A stretch of 64,000 bases of DNA, from contig CAKTNS010000001.1 of assembly GCA_934589225.1 (NCBI GenBank), forward strand, positions 1 through 64,000, written 5' to 3'. Positions 17,000 through 24,412 of this stretch are shown here, piece by piece. This DNA is from an uncultured Oscillospiraceae bacterium (GTDB lineage Bacteria; Bacillota; Clostridia; Oscillospirales; Oscillospiraceae). A model generated the notes under the pieces. The model was given only the letters and a program-made list of their open reading frames with translations. It was not told the DNA's origin and searched no databases. The translations under genes were made by a program, and so were the position numbers. Each line of letters begins with the position of its first letter. The first letter of the stretch is position 1.

Positions 17000-18436
17000 A
17001 TGTATCAGGGAAAATTTGAGCGTAAAAGCAAATCATCTGTAAGCATAGCGCCTGCTTCATCCAAATACCGGACTACGGTTTCTCGCAGCAGGGGGTCTCA
17101 TACCGGAAGCATCGTATTCTATACAATATTCTTCCTCTGCGTCCTCCTGTTCTGCGGAGCATCCTTTTTCGGGTTGAACGAACTAGAAAGGTGGTTGACC
17201 CGCTACGAATTGGCCCAGCCGTCGGCAAAAGCCTCGGAGGTATTTATCCAGTTGTTTGCTGCCCACGACTGGGGAACGCTGTACGATCTGGCACAGGATT
17301 CCTCTTATGGGAGCAGGGACGCTTTTGTAAACAGTATGGAGGGCACCGTTGGAAGCTCTGCACTTACCTTCATGGAAACCTCTACCGGACTATCCGGAGA
17401 TAAAAAATATCTGATACGTCTGGGAAAAGAAAAAATTGCAGAATTTACCCTGGTGAATCAAAGTCAGGGAATTGCCCAAACAGACATCCCGGACTGGGAA
17501 CTGGGCACAGTGATGTTCTTTTTGAAGCAGGAAGAAATCAGCTATCGGATTCAAAAATTGGATGGACATACGGCTTATGTGAACGGAACTGCTTTGGACG
17601 ACAGTGCCACCATCCAGATTAGCACCATGCAGGCAGAGGATTACTTGCCCGTTGGTGTGACAGGTATCCGCATCTGCACCCAGGAAATCATCGGTAGCTC
17701 TACCGTGCCTAGCGTTCGGATCGTTGACGGAAACGGAAATGATATGGATGTCGTCTACGATGAAGCTACCCATACTTTTACGGAGCAGACGACTGAGCGC
17801 ACTATGGTTGATACTCAGCGCAGCACCGCCCTCAATGCAATCAAAACCTATGCCCTGTATATGATGAAGCAGGCCAGCCGGAAGGATGTTACCGAGTACT
17901 TTGTAAAAGGTTCGGATGCCTACAACGCCATCACCGGCACGGAACTGGGCTTCGTCCAGGGGGCTGCAAGCTTTGACTTTACCAATGAGACTGTTTCGGA
18001 TTTCTGCCGGTATTCGGATACACTGTTTTCTGTCCGGGTATCTGTGACCCTGAACCAGCATCGGAAGGATGGCAGCGTCAAGGAAAGCATTATTGACCAA
18101 AGTCTGTTCTTTGAAAGGCAGTCCTCTGACAAATGGCTCTGCTATGCCATGACCACAGAGGATGTGATGAAAGAAAACCAGCAGGTCCGCCTTACCTTCA
18201 AAAATGGAGATACCGTCCTGCAAACTGACTTTTATGATACCTCCATTACCCAATTGATGTGTCCTGTTGTGACCGCCCCGGAGGGAAAACGCTTCTCCGG
18301 ATGGGTAACGGAGGGAAGAAATGAGGAAGGAGAAACCGTTATGAATTTGGTGTTCCAGCCGGATGAAAGTGGGAAAGTGTTCCTCTCTGCTGGAAATACG
18401 CTAGAGCCAATGACGCTGTTTCCATTATTTGAATAA
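17000..18436 (+). CDS. NAGPA-partner membrane protein, ICE copy (unknown function)
   Basis: 478 residues, 3 bases after the glycosidase gene, so co-translated. A Ser/Lys-rich cytoplasmic N-terminus is followed by one membrane helix (about 38-60) and a large extracellular part: an NTF2-like region (ASEVFIQLFAAHDWGTLYDLAQDS), repeated similar segments, and a C-terminal GKRFSGWVTEG ... LFPLFE stretch like an InlB/Flg_new repeat. No catalytic motif is visible. The same gene pair in the same order occurs at 45112-47716 on the other strand, so the two proteins very probably work together at the cell surface. Confidence 0.6.
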   Translation: MYQGKFERKSKSSVSIAPASSKYRTTVSRSRGSHTGSIVFYTIFFLCVLLFCGASFFGLNELERWLTRYELAQPSAKASEVFIQLFAAHDWGTLYDLAQDSSYGSRDAFVNSMEGTVGSSALTFMETSTGLSGDKKYLIRLGKEKIAEFTLVNQSQGIAQTDIPDWELGTVMFFLKQEEISYRIQKLDGHTAYVNGTALDDSATIQISTMQAEDYLPVGVTGIRICTQEIIGSSTVPSVRIVDGNGNDMDVVYDEATHTFTEQTTERTMVDTQRSTALNAIKTYALYMMKQASRKDVTEYFVKGSDAYNAITGTELGFVQGAASFDFTNETVSDFCRYSDTLFSVRVSVTLNQHRKDGSVKESIIDQSLFFERQSSDKWLCYAMTTEDVMKENQQVRLTFKNGDTVLQTDFYDTSITQLMCPVVTAPEGKRFSGWVTEGRNEEGETVMNLVFQPDESGKVFLSAGNTLEPMTLFPLFE

Positions 18437-18513
18437 TTCAAACCGCTAAAACAATTGCCCCATAAAGGCCGGACGACCATACGCAGAGCTGGGGCGTAGT
18501 TGGAGGAGTTTAT

Positions 18514-18699
18514 GTGAGTGACAGACAAATGGGTTCACGATGGATTCGGTGCCCAATTTGCAGGGGAAAATCACGGACCAAAGTCTACGAAGATACTATC
18601 CTGGTTCGATTTCCATTGTACTGTCCAAAGTGCAAAACCGAAATTCGGATAGATGTCATACAATTTAAGATGCTGGAAAGCAAAATGAGCCGCTTGTAA
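18514..18699 (+). CDS. Cysteine-rich KTR-domain protein
   Basis: 61 residues with two zinc-finger-like Cys pairs (RCPICRGKSRTKV and YCPKCKTEI). This small protein occurs in a great many Firmicutes ICEs near the regulatory end; its function is not known. It starts at GTG 18514 behind TTGGAGGAG. Confidence 0.8.
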   Translation: MSDRQMGSRWIRCPICRGKSRTKVYEDTILVRFPLYCPKCKTEIRIDVIQFKMLESKMSRL

Positions 18700-18705
18700 A
18701 AAGCA

Positions 18706-18747
18706 AAGAGCCTGCTTTAACCCTATTTTGTAGGGAAGCAGGCTCTT
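18706..18747. terminator. Bidirectional terminator
   Basis: AAGAGCCTGCTT pairs with GAAGCAGGCTCTT (12 bp) around a 17-base loop, followed by ATTTTATT. It separates the convergent KTR and XRE genes. Confidence 0.8.
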
Positions 18748-18750
18748 ATT

Positions 18751-19104
18751 TTATTCTTCTATCATTGATCCTTTTTGGGTGCGAAGTACTCTGGTGACGG
18801 ATTCGCAAACCGGGATCAAAGCAGCGACTTCTTCTTCCGTACATTCTTCAATGAACTGTTTTAATTGGAAGTGAAGCTGGGATTCCTGTTTCTTTTCAGG
18901 GCAAAACACTACACGGGAATCAATCTTTAGCGTGTTCATCAAACGGTATAAAACGTGCAAAGTCGTATTGCTTTCATAATTTTCGATGTTTGTGATTGTA
19001 CGCACATCGACATCGATCATATCTGCAAGCTGCTTTTTAGAAAGACCCTGTTGAATACGGGCACGCTTAACCGCATCTCCCAGAGCACGAGAATACTCAG
19101 GCAT
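18751..19104 (-). CDS. XRE-family regulator of the ICE
   Basis: 117 residues from ATG 19104 behind GAGGTG. The N-terminal HTH is clear (LSKKQLADMIDVDVRTITNIENYESN), and a C-terminal acidic helical part follows. It is divergent from the sigma-like gene at 19395, the standard position of the ICE switch regulator. The longer frame to 19350 is unlikely because it crosses the inverted repeat and lacks a ribosome site. Confidence 0.8.
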   Translation of the reverse strand: MPEYSRALGDAVKRARIQQGLSKKQLADMIDVDVRTITNIENYESNTTLHVLYRLMNTLKIDSRVVFCPEKKQESQLHFQLKQFIEECTEEEVAALIPVCESVTRVLRTQKGSMIEE

Positions 19105-19343
19105 TCCAAATTCACCTCGTGAATATTCTACAATACGACATCTTTTCTTTGAATACAACAAAATGTATCCGAAACGGAAATATATTCCAAGTGTAAAAGG
19201 AGTATGTTTATGGTCATTCGATGTCGCCAATGTCATAAATTGCATTTCAATATAGACGACAAACCCATTGCGCCCTAAAGCCGGAAATATGTTCCAACAG
19301 GGAACGTTCCTATAAAAATGCAGCGGTAATTCATTGCCGCTCA

Positions 19344-19386
19344 CCTCCAATCAATCTGAATCTTCAAAATTCAGATTGATTGGAGG
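19344..19386. promoter_or_regulatory. 18-bp perfect inverted repeat enclosing a ribosome-binding site
   Basis: CCTCCAATCAATCTGAAT, a 7-base loop, then ATTCAGATTGATTGGAGG. The right arm includes the GGAGG that serves ATG 19395, so in the transcript the ribosome site of the sigma-like gene is buried in the stem. As DNA it could also be an operator between the divergent XRE and sigma-like genes. Confidence 0.7.
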
Positions 19387-19394
19387 AAGCCAAT

Positions 19395-19862
19395 ATGGAT
19401 GGGAACCATCCGAAAAGAAAGAAGGATAAAGACAACCCATATGTACTCTCCGTAGAAAATGGCAGATGCTTTATCTCGTTTTCAGACGGTCGAGGGGTTT
19501 ATCATAAAGAACAGGTCGATGAAAAGCTCTACGCCGTGTTTGACAAATACGAATTGGAGGATATATCGCACCTAAATGTGGTCAGCCGACATTATGAGCA
19601 TTCTGATTTAACGGAAGGAACTCTGAACCAGCGATCCGCAGCAGCTCCGGAACCGCTGGAAGATCAGGTTTACCGAAAGCTCCTATATCAGAAGCTACAT
19701 AAGGCAATCCTGACACTACCGGAGATTCAGCGCCGTCGGTTGCTGCTGTATTACTTCGACGGATACACCTTTGAGCAGATTGCGGAAATGGAAGGCTGCA
19801 CCAAACGAGCTGTCAAATTCAGCGTGGATATCGCACTGAATAAGCTCAAAGAATTTTTCTAA
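19395..19862 (+). CDS. Sigma-70 region-4-like HTH protein of ICE
   Basis: 155 residues. The C-terminal half contains a region-4 helix-turn-helix (LPEIQRRRLLLYYFDGYTFEQIAEMEGCTKRAVKFSV), while the N-terminal half is a conserved ICE-specific domain (YVLSVENGRCFISFSDG). Proteins of this type control excision and transfer genes in Firmicutes ICEs. ATG 19395 is chosen over TTG 19380 because GGAGG sits 7 bases upstream of it. Translation may be limited by the hairpin at 19344-19386. Confidence 0.8.
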   Translation: MDGNHPKRKKDKDNPYVLSVENGRCFISFSDGRGVYHKEQVDEKLYAVFDKYELEDISHLNVVSRHYEHSDLTEGTLNQRSAAAPEPLEDQVYRKLLYQKLHKAILTLPEIQRRRLLLYYFDGYTFEQIAEMEGCTKRAVKFSVDIALNKLKEFF

Positions 19863-19904
19863 AAAATTGGTTTTTAAGACTACACTTTTAGCCGATAAGT
19901 GAGC

Positions 19905-19938
19905 AAACAGGTGAAGGGGTTAAATCCTTCACCTGTTT
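19905..19938 (+). terminator. Terminator or attenuator hairpin
   Basis: AAACAGGTGAAGG pairs perfectly with CCTTCACCTGTTT (13 bp) around an 8-base loop, just after the sigma-like gene. A short T-rich stretch follows. Confidence 0.7.
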
Positions 19939-20089
19939 CTCTGTCTGAGGAGCGGATTTGCAGCTTGAAAAAAGAATACCCATTCGTCAAACACATTCCC
20001 ATTGCTATTGCGATGAGCATAAGCCACCTTAGAAACTGCGCCGGGATGTGCAGGGAAAATATCAGGACACAGCGTTTTTTCTGACCTGT
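19939..20089 (+). pseudogene. Possible excisionase (Xis) remnant
   Basis: A ribosome site (GAGGAG, 19949) precedes a short frame beginning with TTG and encoding LEKRIPIRQ, which resembles the first residues of small Tn916-type excisionases. The frame breaks after about 20 codons, and another frame continues with ISHLRNCAG, again like the middle of such proteins. This suggests a frameshifted xis gene at the expected place before the recombinase. It could be coincidence. Confidence 0.3.
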
Positions 20090-20345
20090 TCAGCTTTCCC
20101 CAGCACGGAGCGAGAAACTGTTTCTAAGACTGTCGGGCAGCTCCCGGCAGGGCGATAACAGGCAGTGGGGACAATGATACTCCCGTCCAGTCACAGCTAG
20201 GAACGCAATGAGGGCGGTCACATGAGAACCATGTGAGGGCGCAGAACATCCCGTGGAGCTGGTACGCTGCCAGCCGTTTGGCGACTTCCCAAAGAGCCGG
20301 GGTGTCGAGGACAAATTGGCTTCTACATAGGCAGAAAGCCTATAA
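20090..20345. other. Gene-free, GC-rich structured stretch upstream of MazF-like gene
   Basis: About 255 bases without a credible frame but with several short hairpins: CACATG/CATGTG near 20,220, GCTGG/CCAGC near 20,260 and AGGC/GCCT near 20,335. It could be a structured leader, a small RNA or the element's recombination-directionality region. Nothing was matched to a known RNA family. Confidence 0.35.
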
Positions 20346-20366
20346 ACTAAGGAGGTCAATCAACAT

Positions 20367-20894
20367 ATGAACGAAACATATCTTCGTGGAGAACTGTATT
20401 ATGCGGACCTGGGGACGGGCATTGGCTCTGAACAGAACGGCTATCGCCCGGTGGTCATCATCCAGAATGATGTAGGCAACCGGCACAGCCCCACAACCAT
20501 TGTTGCGGCTATTTCCACTAGAATCGGCACGAAAGCAAAGCTCCCGACCCACTATCATTTAGGCTCTGAGAATGGGCTTTCCCAGCCGTCTATGGTGATG
20601 CTGGAACAGATTCGTACCATCGACAAGAAACGTCTGGTACAGTACATCGGGAAACTCTCTGAAGGGGAATGCAGAGGGCTGAACCATGCGTTGGCTATTA
20701 GCGTTGGTCTGATTCCTGTCGCCTCGGAAAAACTGACACTCTGTCTTTGCAGTGCCTGTGCCGATAATTTCTATGGCTCAGGCGCTTATTTTTTGAGACG
20801 GGTGAACCCTGTCAGCAACGAGAAAGAGCTTTGTACCTATTGTAGTCAACGGATGGGGGTGGAATATGAAATTACGAAGCGGAAGGGGCATTAA
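20367..20894 (+). CDS. MazF/PemK-like protein with Cys-rich C-terminal extension
   Basis: 175 residues. The first 110 match the PemK/MazF toxin fold (LRGELYYADLGTGIGSEQNGYRPVVIIQND, then STRIGTKAKLPTHY and a QIRTIDKKRL motif), usually an mRNA interferase. The C-terminal 60 residues carry CLCSACADNF and CTYCSQRM, two Cys pairs able to bind zinc, an addition seen in ICE-encoded versions. No antitoxin gene is evident, so a regulatory or stabilisation role within the ICE is possible. AAGGAGG precedes the ATG. Confidence 0.8.
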   Translation: MNETYLRGELYYADLGTGIGSEQNGYRPVVIIQNDVGNRHSPTTIVAAISTRIGTKAKLPTHYHLGSENGLSQPSMVMLEQIRTIDKKRLVQYIGKLSEGECRGLNHALAISVGLIPVASEKLTLCLCSACADNFYGSGAYFLRRVNPVSNEKELCTYCSQRMGVEYEITKRKGH

Positions 20895-20950
20895 GCAAGG
20901 TATGAATTTTGAGGTGCCGCAATAGAATAGGGCAGGGGAGGTCTGCCCTG

Positions 20951-21154
20951 TTGAAGCCGAAAGAGTATGTCTATGTAGGAGAAGCAGTTCCTGATTTGAT
21001 GGAGCCGCAATACTCGGAATTCTTGCTTCATTTGCAGCAATCCATTCTTTACTCCCTGGAAAAGCGAAATCTCCTGACCCATGCGCAAAAGGAGCGCTGT
21101 ATAGCGGAGATTGAAAAGCAGTATACGAAGGAGCGTAGCAAGCACCGGGCCTAG
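20951..21154 (+). CDS. Small ICE protein next to recombinase
   Basis: 67 residues (KPKEYVYVGEAVPDLMEPQYSE... ), basic and helical at the C-terminus with a SHOCT-like end (NLLTHAQKERCIAEIEKQY). The start is probably TTG 20951 behind GGGGAGG, not the upstream TTG 20909. Small proteins here commonly precede large serine recombinases and may assist excision; the function is unproven. Confidence 0.6.
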   Translation: MKPKEYVYVGEAVPDLMEPQYSEFLLHLQQSILYSLEKRNLLTHAQKERCIAEIEKQYTKERSKHRA

Positions 21155-21167
21155 GCTCGGTGCTTTT
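21141..21167 (+). terminator. Terminator before recombinase gene
   Basis: AGCACCG pairs with CGGTGCT across a 10-base loop, followed by TTTT. It lies 80 bases ahead of the recombinase ribosome site. Confidence 0.6.
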
Positions 21168-21247
21168 ACATACAGAGGATTGGCACCTTCGACTTTTTGA
21201 AAAGGCTGCCGTAAAATTGCAGTATTTCCAAAAAGGAGGGGCATTTC

Positions 21248-22945
21248 ATGTCTATTGATCGCTATGAATTGATGAATCAGGAGCGCCGATTCCAGCAGAC
21301 GAAAAAGCGGGTCGCCGCATACTGCCGTGTTTCTACGGACAATGAGGATCAGGCCAATTCCTTTGAGAGCCAGCAGCGCTATTTCCGCCAGTACATCCAG
21401 TGCCACCAGGAATGGGAGCTTTTCGAGGTGTTTGCAGATGAAGGGCTGTCCGGAACTACCACGAAAAAGCGGAAAGCCTTTAATCGGATGATTGCTTGCG
21501 CCAAAAACGGGGAACTGGATCTGATTGTGACCAAGGAAATATCCCGTTTCGCCCGAAATACACTGGACAGCATCTCCTATACCCGGGAGCTGAAGAAGCT
21601 GGGTGTAGGTGTTATCTTTATGAATGACAACATCAACACTCTGGACGGTGATGCGGAGCTGCGGCTGGCCATCATGTCCTCCATTGCCCAGGAAGAGAGT
21701 CGAAGGACCTCTGAGCGGGTCAAATGGGGCCAGAAGCGACAGATGGAGCAGGGCGTTGTATTCGGGAGAAGTATGCTGGGCTATGATGTTGCCGACGGGA
21801 AAATGACCATCAACCCGGATGGCGCAGAGGTAGTGCGGTTGATTTTCCAGAAATTTGTCCAAGAGGGGAAGGGCACTCATGTAATTGCCAGGGAACTGCG
21901 GGAGGCCGGAATTAACCCGATGCGGGTCAAGGAATGGTCTAATACTGTTATCCTACGGCTGCTCCGTAATGAAAAATACTGCGGTGATCTGGTTCAAAAG
22001 AAAACATATACTCCTGATTATCTGTCCCATGATAAGAAATACAACAAAGGGCAAGAGGAATTTGTGATTCTCAAGGATCATCACGAACCTATCATTTCCA
22101 GAGAGCTGTTCAATGAAGCCAATCGGATTCTGGATGAGCGATCCGATTCTATGAAAGGGAAATCCAAGCACTCAAACCGCTATCCCTTTTCAGGGAAGAT
22201 TAAATGCGGATGCTGCGGTTCCAGCTATGTCGCCAGATATAAAACCAGAAAGGACGGGAGCCGCTATAAAGGGTGGCGCTGCTACGAGGCCAGCCAGAAC
22301 GGACGACCCCATATTGATGCTGCCGGAAACCAAGTGGGCTGTACCAGCCCGGGGATTCGCAATGAGGATGCAATCCATATCATGTGCTTGGTTATGCGAC
22401 AGCTTCGGCTTGACAAAGGTAAGGTTACAGACAATCTCTTGAAGGTTATTCAGTTGGTCATCCAGCAGGATATGTCTGGCGTTGACACCGAGGCCGCCCA
22501 GCGGTTGATTGCGGGCTGCGAGGCGAAGAAGGAGAAGCTGCTGGATTTATACCTCTCTGGGGAGATGCCCAAAGAGAAGTACCTTGCGGAGCGGGAAAAA
22601 CAGGATGCGGCCATCGAAGCCCAGCAGTCGCTCCTGACCAGTGTGTCCCAGCAGGAGGAGCTTCGTCATAGGGAAGAGGAGCTGATGATTTCCATCAAAA
22701 ACGCAGTCAATGAAATTCTCTCCGGCGTAGAAGCGGAGGACGAGGCCTATACCCAGCTGCTCGATAAAATGGTGATTGAGAACAGCGAACATATCAGCGT
22801 GTACCTTCATCTATTGCCTTTTCAGTGGGCTTACGCAATGAAGGAATTGATTCCAGATGCGAATACACCGGAGTGGAACAGTTTCGATGCTTCGGTCCCA
22901 ATATCCGTCAGCAGCCCCTTCAGCTCATCAAATGGCATGGAGTAA
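21248..22945 (+). CDS. Large serine recombinase (ICE integrase)
   Basis: 565 residues. The N-terminal resolvase/invertase domain has the catalytic Ser in AAYCRVSTD (about residue 29). The recombinase domain follows, then a zinc-ribbon with paired cysteines (KIKCGCCGSSYVARY ... WRCYEA ... GCTSPG), a coiled-coil and a C-terminal tail. It catalyses integration and excision of the element at a short core. AAAAGGAGGGG precedes the ATG. The last 15-18 codons extend beyond the inferred attR into host cotJC sequence read on the opposite strand, so the protein's C-terminus depends on the integration site. Confidence 0.9.
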   Translation: MSIDRYELMNQERRFQQTKKRVAAYCRVSTDNEDQANSFESQQRYFRQYIQCHQEWELFEVFADEGLSGTTTKKRKAFNRMIACAKNGELDLIVTKEISRFARNTLDSISYTRELKKLGVGVIFMNDNINTLDGDAELRLAIMSSIAQEESRRTSERVKWGQKRQMEQGVVFGRSMLGYDVADGKMTINPDGAEVVRLIFQKFVQEGKGTHVIARELREAGINPMRVKEWSNTVILRLLRNEKYCGDLVQKKTYTPDYLSHDKKYNKGQEEFVILKDHHEPIISRELFNEANRILDERSDSMKGKSKHSNRYPFSGKIKCGCCGSSYVARYKTRKDGSRYKGWRCYEASQNGRPHIDAAGNQVGCTSPGIRNEDAIHIMCLVMRQLRLDKGKVTDNLLKVIQLVIQQDMSGVDTEAAQRLIAGCEAKKEKLLDLYLSGEMPKEKYLAEREKQDAAIEAQQSLLTSVSQQEELRHREEELMISIKNAVNEILSGVEAEDEAYTQLLDKMVIENSEHISVYLHLLPFQWAYAMKELIPDANTPEWNSFDASVPISVSSPFSSSNGME

Positions 22946-23082
22946 CGCTGGGACAAATAGCGCAGACTGGCCCCCAACTCTCCATCGGGGCCACCGTACT
23001 GGGAAATGATGATCCTTGCAAGATACGGATTGGGCTGACGGATTTTCACTGGATATTGGAGCTTCTTTTCATATTGAAACAT
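22831..23082 (-). pseudogene. cotJC: cotJC, N-terminal fragment cut by the ICE
   Basis: The first 64 codons (MFQYEKKLQYPV ... QYGGPDGELGASLRYLSQR ... ELKGLLTDIGTE) are typical CotJC, the manganese-catalase-like spore coat protein of Clostridia and Bacilli, normally about 190-200 residues. The reading frame then runs 19 codons into ICE sequence and stops at 22,831. The remaining two thirds of the gene, including the metal ligands, must lie at the far left end of the ICE. Excision would restore the gene. Confidence 0.8.
22880..22900. other. Inferred right attachment junction (attR) in cotJC
   Basis: On the minus strand cotJC matches its family up to the residues GTE (codons ending about 22,891) and then becomes unrelated. 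The crossover core should lie in GCTTCGGTCCCAATATCC (22,889-22,906) or a few bases to its left. The dinucleotide core cannot be fixed without the left end. Confidence 0.6.
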
Positions 23083-23085
23083 AAT

Positions 23086-23532
23086 TTATTCCCCCTTATT
23101 TGCGGCAAATTCCCAGGGCCAAGGATCATCCAGCCAAGCATAGGTGCCGTGTTGACTTGGTGACGTGTGATTCAAAGGACGAATTTGTTGCTGGTAGGTT
23201 GTTGCGCATTTTTGATACATTTCTTGGTATTGCTTGTAAAGCTCCAGAGCTTCCGCATCTTCCGGATGGGTGTCCAGGTAAAGCGCAAGTTCCTGCACCG
23301 CAAACGCCAGCACCTGTAATTCGGATAGCGGTGTGACGGGCAGATTGTTTTTGTTGACAATTCCAAGCAAAGGCAGGTCCAGCCCCGGGTAAAGGGTCCC
23401 TCGAACGATTGCTTTCCTTGGCTCATAGCGAACCGGACCTTCCAATTGGAAGGGAACATAGGGGTTCGCCAACGGCGCTGCACCAGGTAGACGGCCCTCT
23501 GCGCAAGAGGACTGGTTCATTTTGGAAATCAA
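23086..23532 (-). CDS. CotJA-CotJB fusion, spore coat assembly protein
   Basis: About 148 residues, 3 bases upstream of cotJC. The N-terminal part has the CotJA core (NPYVPFQLEGPV ... EPRKAIVRGTLYPGLDLP). The C-terminal part has CotJB features: an ALYLDTHPEDAEALELYKQY helix pair and the ending WLDDPWPWE. In most Clostridia these are two genes, so one frame here is a fusion or an old merge. Either TTG 23532 (GGGGGAG upstream) or ATG 23520 can be the start. The products localise to the spore coat with CotJC. Confidence 0.75.
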   Translation of the reverse strand: MISKMNQSSCAEGRLPGAAPLANPYVPFQLEGPVRYEPRKAIVRGTLYPGLDLPLLGIVNKNNLPVTPLSELQVLAFAVQELALYLDTHPEDAEALELYKQYQEMYQKCATTYQQQIRPLNHTSPSQHGTYAWLDDPWPWEFAANKGE

Positions 23533-23650
23533 AGTAACTCCCCCTCGAAATTCATTTAGAAAAGTGATTCCGAGTCATACTATGCTGTTTTCCCGCTTCT
23601 GTGTGCATAGGCGTGGGCGCGGAACGTATATTGAAGATGGGGTGGTTTAT

Positions 23651-24355
23651 GTGGAAAGAAAGCAGGAGCTGTACCGACTGTTCCTATGCTATGCGGTTGT
23701 TTTTGTGCTGGCATCCATAGGAATATGGGGCGGGTCGCAGACGGTTTCCTTTATTCAAGAACAGATACCGGTCCGGCGAAAATACACGGTCATTATTGAT
23801 CCGGGACACGGTGGGGAGGATGGCGGCGCGATCAGCTGCACGGGACGACCGGAGAGCACCTATAATTTGGAGATTGCGCTGCGCCTGGAGGAAGTGATGC
23901 GGTTTCTGGGCTACCGGACCTATATGATCCGGACAACAGATACGGCGATATATCAAAAAGGGGAGACGCTGGCACAAAAAAAGATCAATGACTTGAAAAA
24001 TCGTGTTCAAATCGTCAATAAAACAGAAGACGCGATACTTTTGAGCATTCACCAAAACTATTTTCCACAGGAAAAATTCTCCGGTGCCCAGGTATTTTAT
24101 GCGGGCAATGAGGAGAGCAGACAACTGGCAGAAGTTATTCAGAATTCCTTTTTAAGCACATTAAATCCCGGAAGCCATCGAAAAATAAAATCTGGGAAAG
24201 GAATATATCTGCTTGAAAAATGCGAAAAAACAGGCGTTTTAATAGAATGCGGCTTCTTATCAAACATGCAGGAGGAAAAGAAATTATCGCAGCCGGAATA
24301 CCAAAAAGCAATCGCTGCGGTTATAGGGACATCTGTCAGCAGGAAACTGTCTTGA
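23651..24355 (+). CDS. cwlD: N-acetylmuramoyl-L-alanine amidase, CwlD-like
   Basis: 234 residues from GTG 23651 (GGGGTGG upstream), matching the length of B. subtilis CwlD; the frame is open back to 23522. One N-terminal membrane helix is followed by an Amidase_3 domain with zinc ligands and catalytic residues in IIDPGHGGEDGG, the Glu in NLEIALRLEEV, SIHQNY and the final Glu in GVLIECGFLSN. CwlD removes stem peptides from spore cortex peptidoglycan to allow muramic-delta-lactam formation. The neighbouring cotJ genes support a sporulation role. Confidence 0.75.
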   Translation: MERKQELYRLFLCYAVVFVLASIGIWGGSQTVSFIQEQIPVRRKYTVIIDPGHGGEDGGAISCTGRPESTYNLEIALRLEEVMRFLGYRTYMIRTTDTAIYQKGETLAQKKINDLKNRVQIVNKTEDAILLSIHQNYFPQEKFSGAQVFYAGNEESRQLAEVIQNSFLSTLNPGSHRKIKSGKGIYLLEKCEKTGVLIECGFLSNMQEEKKLSQPEYQKAIAAVIGTSVSRKLS

Positions 24356-24380
24356 CCGCGTCAACTCCATTTGCTATAAT
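24352..24380 (+). promoter_or_regulatory. SigA-type promoter of radA
   Basis: TTGACC, a 17-base spacer, then TATAAT, 33 bases before radA ATG. The -35 box overlaps the end of cwlD. Confidence 0.75.
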
Positions 24381-24412
24381 CAGAGCATCGAAAAGAAGAA
24401 TGGAGATTTGCT

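Larger units (their letters stand above)
1..22890 (+). mobile_element. Integrative conjugative element, right-hand part (left end outside window)
   Basis: The region opens with conjugation genes (virB4 C-terminus, lysozyme/CHAP protein) and closes with a typical ICE maintenance block: a cysteine-rich KTR protein, XRE regulator, sigma-like HTH protein, MazF-like protein, small protein and large serine recombinase. Cargo between them includes an agr quorum-sensing locus, a lipoprotein, an ABC exporter operon and a phosphodiester glycosidase. The right boundary is placed near 22,890, where the reading frame of the host gene cotJC stops matching its family. The left boundary is not in the window. 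Base composition is mosaic: AT-rich at about 2.1-10.5 kb and GC-richer afterwards. Confidence 0.8.

Noticed and set aside
22825..23163. Plus-strand frame of 112 codons across the cotJC/cotJB junction
   Set aside because: It is opposite the coding frames of cotJC and the cotJA-cotJB fusion, which have clear family matches.
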